Below are positions 1 to 7,665 of a stretch of DNA of 64,000 nucleotides, in pieces (the first letter of the stretch is position 1; every line of letters begins with the position of its first letter). The DNA comes from Gemmobacter sp034519525. GTDB lineage: Bacteria > Pseudomonadota > Alphaproteobacteria > Rhodobacterales > Rhodobacteraceae. The notes under the pieces were generated by a model. It was not told the DNA's origin. It was given only the letters and a program-made list of their open reading frames with translations, and ran no database searches. The stretch lies in NCBI GenBank assembly GCA_034519525.1, contig JAXHOJ010000051.1, positions 62,001-126,000 of the forward strand, read 5' to 3'. The position numbers and the translations under genes are program-made.

Positions 1-13
1 TCGCTCAGTTAGT

Positions 14-89
14 GCCCGGATAGCTCAGTTGGTAGAGCAGCGGATTGAAAATCCGCGTGTCGCTGGTTCGATTCCGGCTCCGGGCACCA
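14..89 (+). tRNA. tRNA-Phe (GAA)
   Basis: A 76-nt cloverleaf with a GCCCGGA/TCCGGGC acceptor stem, D-loop AGCTCAGTTGGTAGAG, anticodon loop containing GAA, a GGTTCGATTCC T-arm and an encoded CCA end. The 3' end is not repeated anywhere else in the window, so it is not the attachment site of the downstream element. Confidence 0.97.
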
Positions 90-579
90 CTTTTAAACCT
101 CAGAAATATAACGTTTTCCCGCGTATTCCCCGAAAGAACATATCGTTCTTGGGCAATCGTAAATATCCCCTAACAGGTTGCCTTTGAATTTTCGCGCGGC
201 CTTTCCGGGCAAAGCCCGGGGCCAGTATGCCGCAATTCTTTCGTTTCCTGCTGCGATTGCAAGGCGACGCTGAAACGCAACAATTGCTGAATTCAGCCGC
301 TGTGAAAGCTCTGCATGGCAACTGCGTTCCGGGCCGCTGCAGAAACCTGCTTTCTCTGAGCCGAGCCAAAAAGTCATTTCCCCGCCCGATACATATCCGC
401 TTGATCTGCACTGTCGGTGTATGGCTGCCTGATGTTGTTGTAATAATAGCGCCAGAGGGTGAGCGTGCGGCGGGCAACCGCCCGCCGTGGTCTACTTCAG
501 CAGCATTGAAGCCGATCCGCAGGCGCAGGAAGTGGCTGAACTGGCCCCGGTAACTGCCCAGGCGTTGGGGATTGGCTCT
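90..579. other. stretch with no convincing gene
   Basis: Open frames exist on both strands but none has a recognisable domain or convincing ribosome binding site. A short GC-rich inverted repeat (CCGGGC aaa GCCCGG, about 208-222) could be a terminator. The minus strand continues past the end of the PHB-depolymerase remnant without recognisable homology, which suggests decayed DNA. Confidence 0.4.
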
Positions 580-865
580 CACCTCTGGGTCGGTCGCCAG
601 CATCACCGATGTCATGGCCCCTCTGGAAGACAGGCCGGTGATAAAGGATGCGTGAGGGATCTATGGCTTGATGATCGCTGACATGTCCAATCACCTGACG
701 AATGGAGACTGGCCCGCCGTCGCCGCTCTGGCTGTCGCTTGGCTTGAACCAGTTGAAGCTGCCTATGCCGTTGTCAGGCCGCCACTGGCCGGGAAACAGC
801 AACGCCACACCGCATTGATCGGCAAGCGCCGACCAGCCCGAACCGCTGTTATAGCCTTCCGTCGT
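580..865 (-). pseudogene. PHB-depolymerase family esterase remnant, frameshifted
   Basis: About 75 codons (865 down to about 647) read like the middle of a poly(3-hydroxybutyrate) depolymerase-type alpha/beta hydrolase, with EGYNSGSGWSALAD, FPGQWRPDNG and FNWFKPSDSQ followed by DPSRI. The homology then jumps frame to TGLSSRGAMTSVMLATDPEV (to about 580). The usual nucleophile box GLSSGGAM reads GLSSRGAM here, a further sign of decay. Both the N-terminal part and everything after the box are missing. The fragment abuts the 3' end of the response regulator gene. Family assignment comes from motif memory; the frame jump is directly visible. Confidence 0.6.
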
Positions 866-1244
866 CTGGCCTGCTGTCGCCGAAAAGCAATCGGGCCATC
901 TGGTCAACAATTTCATCGTCATAGTAAGGTTTCGAGAAGAACAGGCTCCCCGATGGCAGGCTGCTTTCTTCAAGGATCGCCGCGCCGGATGCGACGATCA
1001 GCTTCACAGGTGGCCATCGGTCGCGGATGTAGTGAGAGAGCTTTATGCCGTCCATCGTGCCTGGCATCTGCACATCGGTAAACACCAGATCAATGTCGTC
1101 TCGCGCTTCCAGAATTCGGATCGCTTCATCTGCATCACAGGCTTCCAGCGCCTCGTAACCGGCAGACTGAACCAGGTCGATGGCACCCATCCGAATGAGC
1201 GCACTATCTTCAACCACGAGGACGACAGCCTTACCGTTCTTCAT
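849..1244 (-). CDS. single-domain response regulator (CheY-like receiver)
   Basis: This 131-aa protein is a receiver domain only. The acidic pocket is E12-D13, the phospho-acceptor is D57 (VFTDVQMPG), the conserved Ser/Thr position lies in VASGA, and the lysine is K105 (FFSKPY). No output domain follows, so it probably signals by protein contact or passes phosphate on. The ATG was chosen because the receiver fold begins right after it; an upstream in-frame GTG would add 12 unlikely residues. It lies 74 bp downstream of the histidine kinase on the same strand, and the two very likely form one signalling pair. The input signal is unknown. Confidence 0.88.
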   Translation of the reverse strand: MKNGKAVVLVVEDSALIRMGAIDLVQSAGYEALEACDADEAIRILEARDDIDLVFTDVQMPGTMDGIKLSHYIRDRWPPVKLIVASGAAILEESSLPSGSLFFSKPYYDDEIVDQMARLLFGDSRPDDGRL

Positions 1245-1318
1245 CTGTTTTCGTCTCTGAAATAATGGGCCCGCAGGCACTGGCAGTCAGGCAAAGCGCG
1301 TCAGCAGCCCTTTGGTTC

Positions 1319-2371
1319 CTAAGCAGCAGGCCGGATGTCTTCATGGTGATCGGTACTGCCACAGTGGCTGATCGTGACGGCGGTGCCGGGATTTGCATCG
1401 CTCAGCATGAGTTCACTCTCCAGGTTCTTGGCCAGGGCTTCCACAATGCCGGTTCCGAGGCCTGCCTTGGGGGCGCTGCTGCCCGCTGGCATGCCGATGC
1501 CATTATCCTTGACCGAAAGGGTCCAGTTGCTGCCTGTCGCCTGATAGCCAACCTCAATCCTGCCCGTCTCTTGATCCGGAAATGCGTGCTTGAGCGCGTT
1601 GATCACCAGTTCGGTCACGATAAGCCCCAGGCTGATGGAAATCTCTGCCGTCACCGCACTGTCATCAGCCAATACCACGATCGAAAGGCGATCAGGGTCA
1701 GCGATCATTGATGCGCCGAGGCTTTCGCAAAGCTGCGTCAGATAGCTGCGTATCTCGACCTTGCCGCCCGAAGAGATTGAAAGCTGCCTTTGCACCGCCG
1801 CGATCGACATGACCCGGTGATGGGCATTGTGGAGGTGGCCCCGCAGCTCTTCAGACTGCACCTTGCGTGCGCTCTGCATCAGGACGCTGGCAATGATCTG
1901 GAGGCTGTTTGCAACCCGGTGCTGGACCTCCTGAAGCAGTATGGCCTTTTCCCGAACCAGATCATCTTTCAGCCGCGCTTCGGCGCGCGCGTCGGTGACG
2001 TCAGTGACCGCAAGCAGCAGCCGGATGCGATCCTTGTCGCCGTCATCCAAAGTGCAGGCGTTGACAACCAGGTTGCGTGTCTTCCGGTTCGCCCGCTTGA
2101 GGTCGATCTCGTAGGCTTCGATATGTGCACTTCCTGCAGCGGTTGCCTTCAGCAGCGAGGCAAGCTTGGGCATCGCCCATTCACCGTTTCCAACCTCGCT
2201 GAGCTGCCTGCCAGGCAGGGTTGCCGGATCAATCTCGAAGGCCCGGCAAAACGAGGCGCTTGCAGCGATAATCACCTGATCCATGGAAAGGAAAAGCAGC
2301 GGCTCATGCGAGGAAACCACCACGGCAAGTGTGCTCGCCGCTTCGAGGTGGGCAAAAGGTGTCTTGGACAT
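1319..2371 (-). CDS. PAS-domain sensor histidine kinase, HisKA_2 type
   Basis: A 350-aa soluble sensor kinase. Residues about 15-130 look like a PAS-type sensory domain (LLFLSMDQVIIAASASFCRA onward). A HisKA_2 dimerisation segment holds the predicted phospho-histidine H151 (LLQEVQHRVANSLQ). The C-terminal HATPase domain has an N box (NALKHAF), G1 (DNGIGMP) and G2 (GLGTGI). No transmembrane segment is seen, so the signal is probably cytoplasmic. The start is set by GAGAGGA about 8 nt before ATG. Its likely partner is the receiver protein immediately downstream. Kinases of this class often feed the alphaproteobacterial general stress response, but no phyR, nepR or ecfG is visible here, so the target is inferred only. 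Confidence 0.88.
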   Translation of the reverse strand: MSKTPFAHLEAASTLAVVVSSHEPLLFLSMDQVIIAASASFCRAFEIDPATLPGRQLSEVGNGEWAMPKLASLLKATAAGSAHIEAYEIDLKRANRKTRNLVVNACTLDDGDKDRIRLLLAVTDVTDARAEARLKDDLVREKAILLQEVQHRVANSLQIIASVLMQSARKVQSEELRGHLHNAHHRVMSIAAVQRQLSISSGGKVEIRSYLTQLCESLGASMIADPDRLSIVVLADDSAVTAEISISLGLIVTELVINALKHAFPDQETGRIEVGYQATGSNWTLSVKDNGIGMPAGSSAPKAGLGTGIVEALAKNLESELMLSDANPGTAVTISHCGSTDHHEDIRPAA

Positions 2372-2499
2372 GTCTGAAGTCCTCTCGGGCCGAAAACTCG
2401 CGGAGCGAGTCAAAACTCGGCAGATACGCAGTCAAAGGGCACGCCTTTGACTGACGATCACTTCAACCCTACTACATCCTGCTCAGGCCAGCACCACAC

Positions 2500-2607
2500 T
2501 TAATCGGCCGGGAAGACGATAGCGGCAGAGAACGCGCCAAGGCCCGCCGCACGGCAACCATAGTAGCGTCCGTTCTTTTCCTTCGGATAGCTCTTCGACT
2601 TGTTCAT
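2500..2607 (-). CDS. possible 35-aa small protein
   Basis: A short frame with a GGGGGCGAG-like ribosome binding site just before ATG encodes a basic N-terminus (MNKSKSYPKEKNGRYYG) followed by a short Ala/Gly-rich hydrophobic end. It precedes the kinase gene on the same strand by about 130 bp. There is no homology I recognise and it is not NepR-like. It could be real or chance. Confidence 0.25.
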   Translation of the reverse strand: MNKSKSYPKEKNGRYYGCRAAGLGAFSAAIVFPAD

Positions 2608-2644
2608 TTCTCGCCCCCGTTCTGGCGCCAGAAATGGCACCAAG

Positions 2645-2660
2645 CCCTTGAGATCAAGGG
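2645..2660 (-). terminator. hairpin beside attL, probable former ffs terminator
   Basis: A perfect 7-bp stem (CCCTTGA / TCAAGGG) with a 2-nt loop lies just outside the left repeat. On the minus strand it would follow the original ffs 3' end. A related, imperfect hairpin occupies the same place beside the intact ffs on the right (about 32407-32422), and the 50 bp outside the core repeat are partly similar on both sides. The element therefore appears to have brought a replacement 3' end and terminator. Confidence 0.45.
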
Positions 2661-2693
2661 GGTTCTTTCGCGCCAATGACTTAGGGTGTGGTG

Positions 2694-2709
2694 AGGTGAG
2701 AGGCTGGAC
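2694..2709. repeat. attL: duplicated 3' end of ffs
   Basis: The 16 bases AGGTGAGAGGCTGGAC are identical to 32456-32471, where they form the last bases of the SRP RNA gene (read on the minus strand). Extending four bases leftwards gives 19/20 matches. This marks the left boundary of the integrated element, opposite the integrase end. Confidence 0.82.
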
Positions 2710-2771
2710 TTCTCAGGTGTTCCGCAACATCATTTGAAATCAATGGCTTGATTGGGGTCTCTGTGCCCGTT

Positions 2772-2778
2772 TTGTAGC
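2772..2778. promoter_or_regulatory. candidate integrase arm-type site, left end
   Basis: TTGTAGC, followed by AG, matches the unit that occurs three times at 12-bp spacing beside the integrase gene at the other end (32370-32400). A one-mismatch copy (TTGTGGC) follows about 20 bp later. The position just inside attL fits an arm site for the tyrosine recombinase or its directionality factor. Confidence 0.35.
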
Positions 2779-2923
2779 AGACTCTGGTGCGGGTATTGTG
2801 GCAGCCTGGTGACGACTGAAACTTCTTTGATCCATGCCCTGTCCACGAGCAGTCTGCAACGCACAGTGCTGAGAGTTCCAAGCTGCCCTGCGCGCGGAAC
2901 ACCTTGCCAGTCCCGTCGCCACC

Positions 2924-3106
2924 TCACCCCTCGTCCAACAGCTCGCGCAGCGCTCGCACACGCGACGGAGTGACCTTCGGGTCACTCCCGCACGAGATGA
3001 CGCGGATGAACTCGATCCACGCCTTCTCATTCGCGCTCAGCTGGTCCCACGGTCCCACTGGACCCATGGGAACGGTGAAGACGGTGTCATCCTCCTGCGA
3101 TGTCAT
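2924..3106 (-). CDS. small hypothetical protein coupled to XRE regulator
   Basis: A 60-aa protein whose ATG overlaps the stop of the upstream regulator gene by 4 bp (ATGA), so the two are probably translationally coupled. The C-terminal half (LSANEKAWIEFIRVISCGSD...SRVRALRELLDEG) looks like a small helical domain, and the N-terminus is Gly/Pro-rich. I recognise no family. As the second gene of a repressor operon at an element end it could be an accessory regulator, but that is only inference. Confidence 0.55.
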   Translation of the reverse strand: MTSQEDDTVFTVPMGPVGPWDQLSANEKAWIEFIRVISCGSDPKVTPSRVRALRELLDEG

Positions 3107-3501
3107 TTGCCGAAGATCCCTCTCAAGGTCGTGCGAGACCGTGCCGTCAGCCGCGGGTCGGTGTTTCCAGACGCGTCACGCAGCTCCGTCAGCCAGCCGC
3201 GTTCGTTCTCGGTCGCAGGTGTTCCGAAGATCTCGGTGATCGCCTTCGCCGCCGTAGCACCGACAGCCTGATCAAGCGCCAGACGCATCAGGTAAGCCGG
3301 ATCGACCTCCAGCGCCTTCGCCAGCGAGGGCACACGATCGAGCGGAACCTTGTTCCGACCGTTCTTCAGGAAGGTCATCATGTTCGCATTGCCGAAGCCT
3401 GCCTCGCTGGCGATTTCAGCCTGGGTCTTCTTGTGCGACAGGTCGCGGATACGGTCGGCGATCAACCGCGCTGTCGCGGTGTTTGCGTAAGGGTTCGTCA
3501 T
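3103..3501 (-). CDS. XRE-family helix-turn-helix regulator
   Basis: A 132-aa protein. Residues about 10-70 form a lambda-repressor-like HTH (KTQAEIASEAGFGNANMMTFLKNGRNKVPLDRVPSLAKALEVD), where the helix pair QAEIASEAG / NANMMTFLKNG is typical of Cro/CI proteins. The C-terminal 60 residues are unassigned. Three in-frame starts are possible (GTG 3525, ATG 3513, ATG 3501); I chose 3501 because an AGAAAGAG stretch precedes it. Just upstream lies CATGT-N8-ACATG, a likely operator. The gene start and its upstream region are duplicated at 5251-5448. It probably regulates itself and the element end. Confidence 0.8.
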   Translation of the reverse strand: MTNPYANTATARLIADRIRDLSHKKTQAEIASEAGFGNANMMTFLKNGRNKVPLDRVPSLAKALEVDPAYLMRLALDQAVGATAAKAITEIFGTPATENERGWLTELRDASGNTDPRLTARSRTTLRGIFGK

Positions 3502-3678
3502 GCTCTTTCTCATGTAGTTGTTCACATGACTTACTTACCAAGCAGTGACAGCGCGGTCGGGTGGGGGCTGCGCTATGTGCGTTGGGATCTGCAATGAGAC
3601 CGAAGTCCTAGGGATTTCGCTCGATGGTGATGGAGGTGCTTTCTGCGCCAGCCGGTCGGGGTGGTGCAAACCTCCACT
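3481..3678. repeat. 198-bp direct repeat, copy 1
   Basis: This segment holds the first codons and upstream region of the XRE gene. It matches 5251-5448 without gaps at 173 of 198 positions (87%). The best conserved part is the block around 3491-3539, including the CATGT-N8-ACATG palindrome. The two copies bracket the GntR regulator and flavin reductase genes. Confidence 0.9.
3511..3528. promoter_or_regulatory. candidate operator of the XRE regulator
   Basis: CATGT and ACATG are arranged as an inverted repeat with an 8-nt spacer, directly upstream of the chosen XRE start. The whole block is unchanged in the second repeat copy (5281-5298) although surrounding bases have diverged, which supports a binding function. 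Confidence 0.45.
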
Positions 3679-3748
3679 GTGTATCATCACTGGGACGGCA
3701 ACCGCCGAGCTGGCGCCATCGGGCGTCTGTCGTTAAAACGCTCGGTGG

Positions 3749-4465
3749 TCAGTATGTGGGCTTTGCCCTGCCTGAAACCGTCTCGAGGGCGAAGCGAACA
3801 AGATAGTCGTTCAGCGCCAAGGATGCAGCACAGGCTGTATCGGCGTCACGTTGAACGATCCCAGACAGGACGGCCGCGTGTAGTGCCTTTCCCGCGGCAA
3901 CTTCTTTGGCCTCGTCCTGCACATGCAGAAACCAGAACCTGCGCGACATGCTTTGAAGCGGGTTGAGCGTAGCTTCGAGGTAAGGGTTGCCTGTCGCGCG
4001 AAGGATGAGTGCGTGGGTCTGGCGCACGGTTTCGGCATAGCCGCGCAGATCGAACGCGTCAGCCAATATGGCGCTCAGCAGAGCCAGTTCGTCGATGTCT
4101 TTCGGTGTCGCACGTTCGCAGGCCAGCATGACCGACAGCCGCTCCATCACACGACGCACTTCGAGCCCGTTCAGCTGATCCTCGACCGATACGGTCGGGA
4201 TCTCGATGCCCTTGCTGGCATGTATCCGAAGCATCCGGGTCAGTGCGAGTCTTTGAAGGGCTTCACGCACTGGCGTCCTGCCCAATCCCGTCACTTCCAC
4301 GAGGCCCCGTTCCGAGACCATCGAGCCGGGTTTCAGCTCGCCCCGTTCGATCATGTCTTGCAGCAAAGCAACGGCCTGATCCGACTGACTGCCCATAATA
4401 CCCCCTGCGCCCCCTGAAAGCCGATCTTCCGACAAAAGCGGTAATCGCAAGAAATCGCTTGCCAT
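3749..4465 (-). CDS. GntR-family (FCD/FadR type) transcription regulator
   Basis: A 238-aa regulator. The N-terminal winged helix (SDQAVALLQDMIERGELKPG...SERGLVEVTGLGRTPVREALQRL) is the classical GntR DNA-binding domain with its PVREAL signature. The remaining about 130 residues are the all-helical FCD effector-binding domain (VRRVMERLSVMLAC...H...YLEATL). ATG 4465 was chosen; ATG 4396, preceded by GGGGG, would give 215 aa and still keep the full HTH. It is divergent from the flavin reductase gene, and a near-perfect palindrome lies between them, so it very likely represses itself and that gene in response to a small acid ligand that cannot be named from sequence. Confidence 0.88.
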   Translation of the reverse strand: MASDFLRLPLLSEDRLSGGAGGIMGSQSDQAVALLQDMIERGELKPGSMVSERGLVEVTGLGRTPVREALQRLALTRMLRIHASKGIEIPTVSVEDQLNGLEVRRVMERLSVMLACERATPKDIDELALLSAILADAFDLRGYAETVRQTHALILRATGNPYLEATLNPLQSMSRRFWFLHVQDEAKEVAAGKALHAAVLSGIVQRDADTACAASLALNDYLVRFALETVSGRAKPTY

Positions 4466-4469
4466 GCAA

Positions 4470-4492
4470 CCAATATATCGGAGATATGTTGG
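4470..4492. promoter_or_regulatory. GntR operator palindrome
   Basis: CCAATATATC gga GATATGTTGG: 10-bp arms with 9 complementary positions and a 3-nt centre, in the gap between the divergent GntR and flavin-reductase genes. AT-rich palindromes of this size are usual for FadR-type regulators. Confidence 0.6.
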
Positions 4493-4523
4493 TCGGTAGA
4501 TATCAGCCGAGGACACCCCAGAC

Positions 4524-5183
4524 ATGAAATATGCCCCGCACCTCGAACCGAGCCCGTTGCCCTTTTCGCCATTCAAGAGTTGCACCATTCCCCGACCGAT
4601 CGGATGGCTGTCCTCGGTCAGCACCACGGGGGTCGAGAACATCGCCCCTTACAGCCAATGGCAGAACCTGTCCTTCGATCCGCCCATGGTGATGTTCTCT
4701 GCCAATCAATACCCGGATGGGCGGCGCAAGGACACGGTCGTCAACGCCGAGACTGCCGGTTGGTTCGTCTGGAACATGGCCACATGGGATCTGCGCGAAC
4801 AGGTCAATCTCAGCGCCATGGCGTTGCCGCCCGGTGAAAGCGAATTCGATCATCTGACCGTCACGCGCGATTATGCCGACAACGCGCCCATTCCGATGGT
4901 GCGTGAAAGCCCGGTCAAGTTTGAGTGCCGCTATCTTTCCACCCACAGGATCAAAGGAAACTCGCCGGTCGGAACGATCGACATCGTGTTTGCGCGCGTG
5001 GAGAAAATCCACATCGACGACAGGGTTATCCGGCCGGACGGGCGGCTCGACATCCCCGCCATCCGGCCCATCGCACGGTTGGGGTATTTCGACTATACGG
5101 TGATCGACAACGTGTTCGAGATGCGCGTTCCGGGATCAGATAGCGATGCGCAGGCCGGTCTTGAGGGGCGGGCAAGCGTCTGA
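4524..5183 (+). CDS. flavin reductase family protein (FMN-binding split barrel)
   Basis: A 219-aa protein. Residues about 15-170 match the FMN-binding split-barrel fold of the DIM6/NTAB flavin reductases: PRPIGWLSSVSTTGVENIAPYS near the N-terminus and SPVKFECRYLSTHRI...GTIDIVFARVEKIHID later. Such proteins bind FMN and either reduce flavin with NAD(P)H for a partner oxygenase or act as small oxidoreductases. No monooxygenase partner is present, so the substrate is unknown. Expression is probably controlled by the divergent GntR protein through the palindrome at 4470-4492. With that regulator it forms a small metabolic cassette lying between two 198-bp repeats inside an otherwise defence-rich element. 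Confidence 0.85.
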   Translation: MKYAPHLEPSPLPFSPFKSCTIPRPIGWLSSVSTTGVENIAPYSQWQNLSFDPPMVMFSANQYPDGRRKDTVVNAETAGWFVWNMATWDLREQVNLSAMALPPGESEFDHLTVTRDYADNAPIPMVRESPVKFECRYLSTHRIKGNSPVGTIDIVFARVEKIHIDDRVIRPDGRLDIPAIRPIARLGYFDYTVIDNVFEMRVPGSDSDAQAGLEGRASV

Positions 5184-5250
5184 AAAAACTCTGTGGTGCC
5201 GTTTCAGCGCAGATGGGACGTCAAACGACCCAGAAGGCAAGATCGTCGCT

Positions 5251-5448
5251 GTTCGCTTAAGGGTTCGTCATGATCTTTCTCATGTAGTTGTTCACATGAC
5301 TTACTTACCGCGCGATGACAGCGCGGTCGGGTGGGGACTGCGTGGTGTGCATTGGGATCTGCGACGAGACCGAAGTCCTAGGGATTTCGCTTGGTGGTGA
5401 TGGGGGTGCGTTCAGCACCAGCCGGTTGGGGCGCACCAAACCTCCACT
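5251..5448. repeat. 198-bp direct repeat, copy 2
   Basis: This is the 87% identical partner of 3481-3678. It carries only the first four codons of the XRE gene (Met-Thr-Asn-Pro) and then hits a stop, so it is a promoter/operator relic without its gene. The GntR/flavin-reductase cassette therefore sits between an intact and a truncated copy. Confidence 0.9.
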
Positions 5449-5616
5449 CCCGGCGGAGGGGGGCGTGCGGAGCAGCGAGGCTTTCTTATTTCGGCCCAAA
5501 GCTGACGTTCGACCTCGAACTATTCCGCATGGCAACACTCCCGGAAGCCGCCGTTCATCTTACACCTCAGCGAACACCCGGCCCTTAGACAAGCACGCGC
5601 CCGGGGGGGCTGATAG

Positions 5617-6672
5617 CTATCCACCGAACATGGAAAGAAGGGGTGCCCACACTGGCGCTGCAGCTATCGCCGCTCCCGCAGCGCCTCCGATCGCGCCTTC
5701 TACGATTGTCTTTAGAGATTTGCCTGCGGACTTAATGATGGACGGGTCAGGCTCGTCCATTAGCTGTGCTTCGATGGTCGCAACCTGCGCGTCGGCTTTC
5801 CTTCGCTGCGCGTCATCAAGTCCGAGGCCGTCTACATGTTGCCGGTAGAGCGCGACGATCGAACGAAGATCATCCGACGAATAGGTCGTCGTCTGTGTCC
5901 CATGACCGCCGGAAGAAATGTGCTGAAGAGGCGAGTTGTGCATCTCGCCAATATTGTAGATTACGCCAGAAGGCTCTCGCGAACTTTGCTCCGCTCGCTT
6001 CCTAGCGCTAGACGAAAGATCGACGTAAAGCATTGCGCCGGTGGGATTGAGCACCGACCCCTCTTCCAGAAGGGCGTCCGCAACACTAATGAGGCGATCG
6101 CGATCCCATTCTGGCAAATACTTACTAGCGGCATCCTGGACAGATGGTCGCTTCCCACCCCTTCCTAGTTCAAATAATGCTTGAAGAAGTTCCTTTTTGT
6201 CCTCTTCATTTGCCTTGCCCAATTTCGCCTCCTGAAACGGTTCGTCGTGAGCGTGCTCTTCCACATACACGGCAAAATCGCGATTAAAAGGAATGATGAC
6301 GGACGCAGTTATCTTTCGGATGTCCGCTAAAATCTTTGTGCCGCTGTAATAGTAAGTGTGAGAAAAATTCAAGAACCAGCTAGGGTCTGCAGCACCGCGC
6401 TCGATTATGTGTATGACTAAGCCGAGCTCTTCCTTGCGGCCTGCGGGCCAGTTCAAGCGCGCACTGCCCATCATGCCGCCGCCTTGGTTCGCCCGCTGTA
6501 AGAATGCGTCGAAATCAGCAACGGCACGAAGATCACTTGTAATGGCGGCCAGATCGGATCCGTTGAGCGTCTGAGCTAGTCGCGCAAGTGGGCGCTCGTA
6601 GGTGTTATAATCAGCGGACTGTAGGTCGAGCACAGCGTTGTTCAGATCCCGCAGAGCAGACTTAACACTCAT
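5617..6672 (-). CDS. hypothetical protein, candidate defence effector
   Basis: A 351-aa protein with no enzyme motif I can name. Residues about 95-140 (SWFLNFSHTYYYSGTKILAD...IIPFNRDFAVYVEE) are amphipathic and aromatic. About residue 240 a linker GVIYNIGEMHNSPLQHISSGG resembles the NIG-M-NSP linker seen in several phage-defence and AbiTii-like hypothetical proteins. The last 25 residues (AIGGAAGAAIAAAPVWAPLL) form a Gly/Ala hydrophobic helix that could insert in a membrane. Its start overlaps the stop of the upstream small gene by 4 bp. Low similarity to core metabolism, the setting and the possible membrane-active tail make an abortive-infection effector plausible but unproven. Confidence 0.7.
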   Translation of the reverse strand: MSVKSALRDLNNAVLDLQSADYNTYERPLARLAQTLNGSDLAAITSDLRAVADFDAFLQRANQGGGMMGSARLNWPAGRKEELGLVIHIIERGAADPSWFLNFSHTYYYSGTKILADIRKITASVIIPFNRDFAVYVEEHAHDEPFQEAKLGKANEEDKKELLQALFELGRGGKRPSVQDAASKYLPEWDRDRLISVADALLEEGSVLNPTGAMLYVDLSSSARKRAEQSSREPSGVIYNIGEMHNSPLQHISSGGHGTQTTTYSSDDLRSIVALYRQHVDGLGLDDAQRRKADAQVATIEAQLMDEPDPSIIKSAGKSLKTIVEGAIGGAAGAAIAAAPVWAPLLSMFGG

Positions 6673-6950
6673 ATTTCGTCGTCCTGCACGTTCCGGGCTT
6701 CGGAAGCACGTTCGAGGATGGCCTGTCGATACCTCTCCTTGACTTCACTGACAATGCCTCCAACCATGTCGTTACGGCTGTAGTTGCCGACACGCTCATC
6801 AACCGCTTGCTCCATTTTCTGGATAGCAACCTCAATGCTTTGCGGATCGTTCGGATCGAAGCTTACGATGCCGATCTCGCCTTCCAATGCCGCAGTCGCC
6901 TTTTCAAGCTCTTTGATCTTCCGCGACAACTCTTTCAAGCCTTTCACCAT
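6669..6950 (-). CDS. small coiled-coil protein, operon partner
   Basis: A 93-aa protein. The first 30 residues (VKGLKELSRKIKELEKATAALEGE) have the heptad pattern of a coiled coil, followed by SFDPNDPQSIEVAIQKMEQAVDERV. The start is fixed by TAGGAG 8-11 nt upstream of ATG; an earlier in-frame Met lacks this. The stop overlaps the next gene (ATGA), implying fixed-ratio synthesis of the two products. Short helical proteins paired with a larger effector are often its sensor, adaptor or inhibitor. No family is recognised. Confidence 0.65.
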   Translation of the reverse strand: MVKGLKELSRKIKELEKATAALEGEIGIVSFDPNDPQSIEVAIQKMEQAVDERVGNYSRNDMVGGIVSEVKERYRQAILERASEARNVQDDEI

Positions 6951-7129
6951 TCGATTCGCTCCTACAATCCGTTTCCGCCCCGCCAAGATGGCGCAGACAT
7001 GCTAGCAAGTCACGCAGGTTGATCACCGTCAGGCAGTGCACATAGCCCATCAATGCGCTACCTGGGGCATCTGGCCGGGGTCGCGCTGATGACACCGAAA
7101 GGACCGGCAAGGCTGAAGGTGCTCGCGAC

Positions 7130-7372
7130 CGCGCTGGCTCACGCGACCAGCGTTCTGCCCTGGCAGATCCAGGAGATTGGACGATTTACCTCGACCAGAT
7201 TGCGACGTTTGCGGAACTGATCGTGCGATACGCGAATGAGCTCGAACCAACATCGCAGACGCACGATCAAATGCGTGTGCTCCGCGCGACCTTGGGGATC
7301 GGCCCCGTCATGATAGGCGCCGTCGTTGCGTTTAAGGCGTCTACGCATCAGTTCGGTTCCGTCTCGGCGTAG
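7130..7372 (+). pseudogene. possible IS110-type transposase fragment
   Basis: One plus-strand frame reads YLDQIATFAELIVRYANELE...MRVLRATLGIGPVMIGAVVAF then stops. The GIGPVMIGAVVA stretch resembles the helix-hairpin-helix of IS110-family transposases (GIGPxxAxxLVA). There is no DEDD catalytic domain upstream and no start codon in frame, so at best it is a relic. The assignment is weak. Confidence 0.22.
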
Positions 7373-7568
7373 TTATCACGCTCGGACCGGTTCTCTCGCA
7401 GGCCTGTTCCTCGATAGTGTCGAGCGAATGATCCGCAAGTGAGTTCGCAACCGCATTCAGGTCGAGCAGCGATAACCCTACGCGAAGGGACCGCTCCGGG
7501 AAAGGCAGCCGGAAAACCGAAGGGTGTGCATTGAGGGCCGTCTTGACGGCCTGCATCGGCAGCTTCAT
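7341..7568 (-). CDS. hypothetical 75-aa protein or gene fragment
   Basis: A minus-strand frame beginning MKLPMQAVKTALNAHPSVFRLPFPERSLRVGLSLLD is unusually protein-like for its length, with a helical middle (LDLNAVANSLADHS). It overlaps the end of the possible transposase fragment on the other strand. No family is recognised; it could be the start of a truncated gene. The rest of 6990-7660 holds nothing I can support. Confidence 0.28.
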   Translation of the reverse strand: MKLPMQAVKTALNAHPSVFRLPFPERSLRVGLSLLDLNAVANSLADHSLDTIEEQACERTGPSVITTPRRNRTDA

Positions 7569-7665
7569 GTCAACTGCGCCGCGCTTTGTTTGGGTGGCCG
7601 CTTGTCCAATTTTCTTCTAGCACCACGCCGCACTGTCGTCAGACCGCTTACCGCCCTCTACGTCA

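Noticed and set aside
14..89. tRNA-Phe as the attachment site of the island
   Set aside because: No repeat of its 3' end is found in the window, whereas the ffs 3' end is duplicated at both borders and the integrase lies beside ffs.
2500..2607. NepR anti-sigma factor beside the histidine kinase
   Set aside because: The 35-aa product lacks the two NepR helices, and no phyR or ecfG is nearby.
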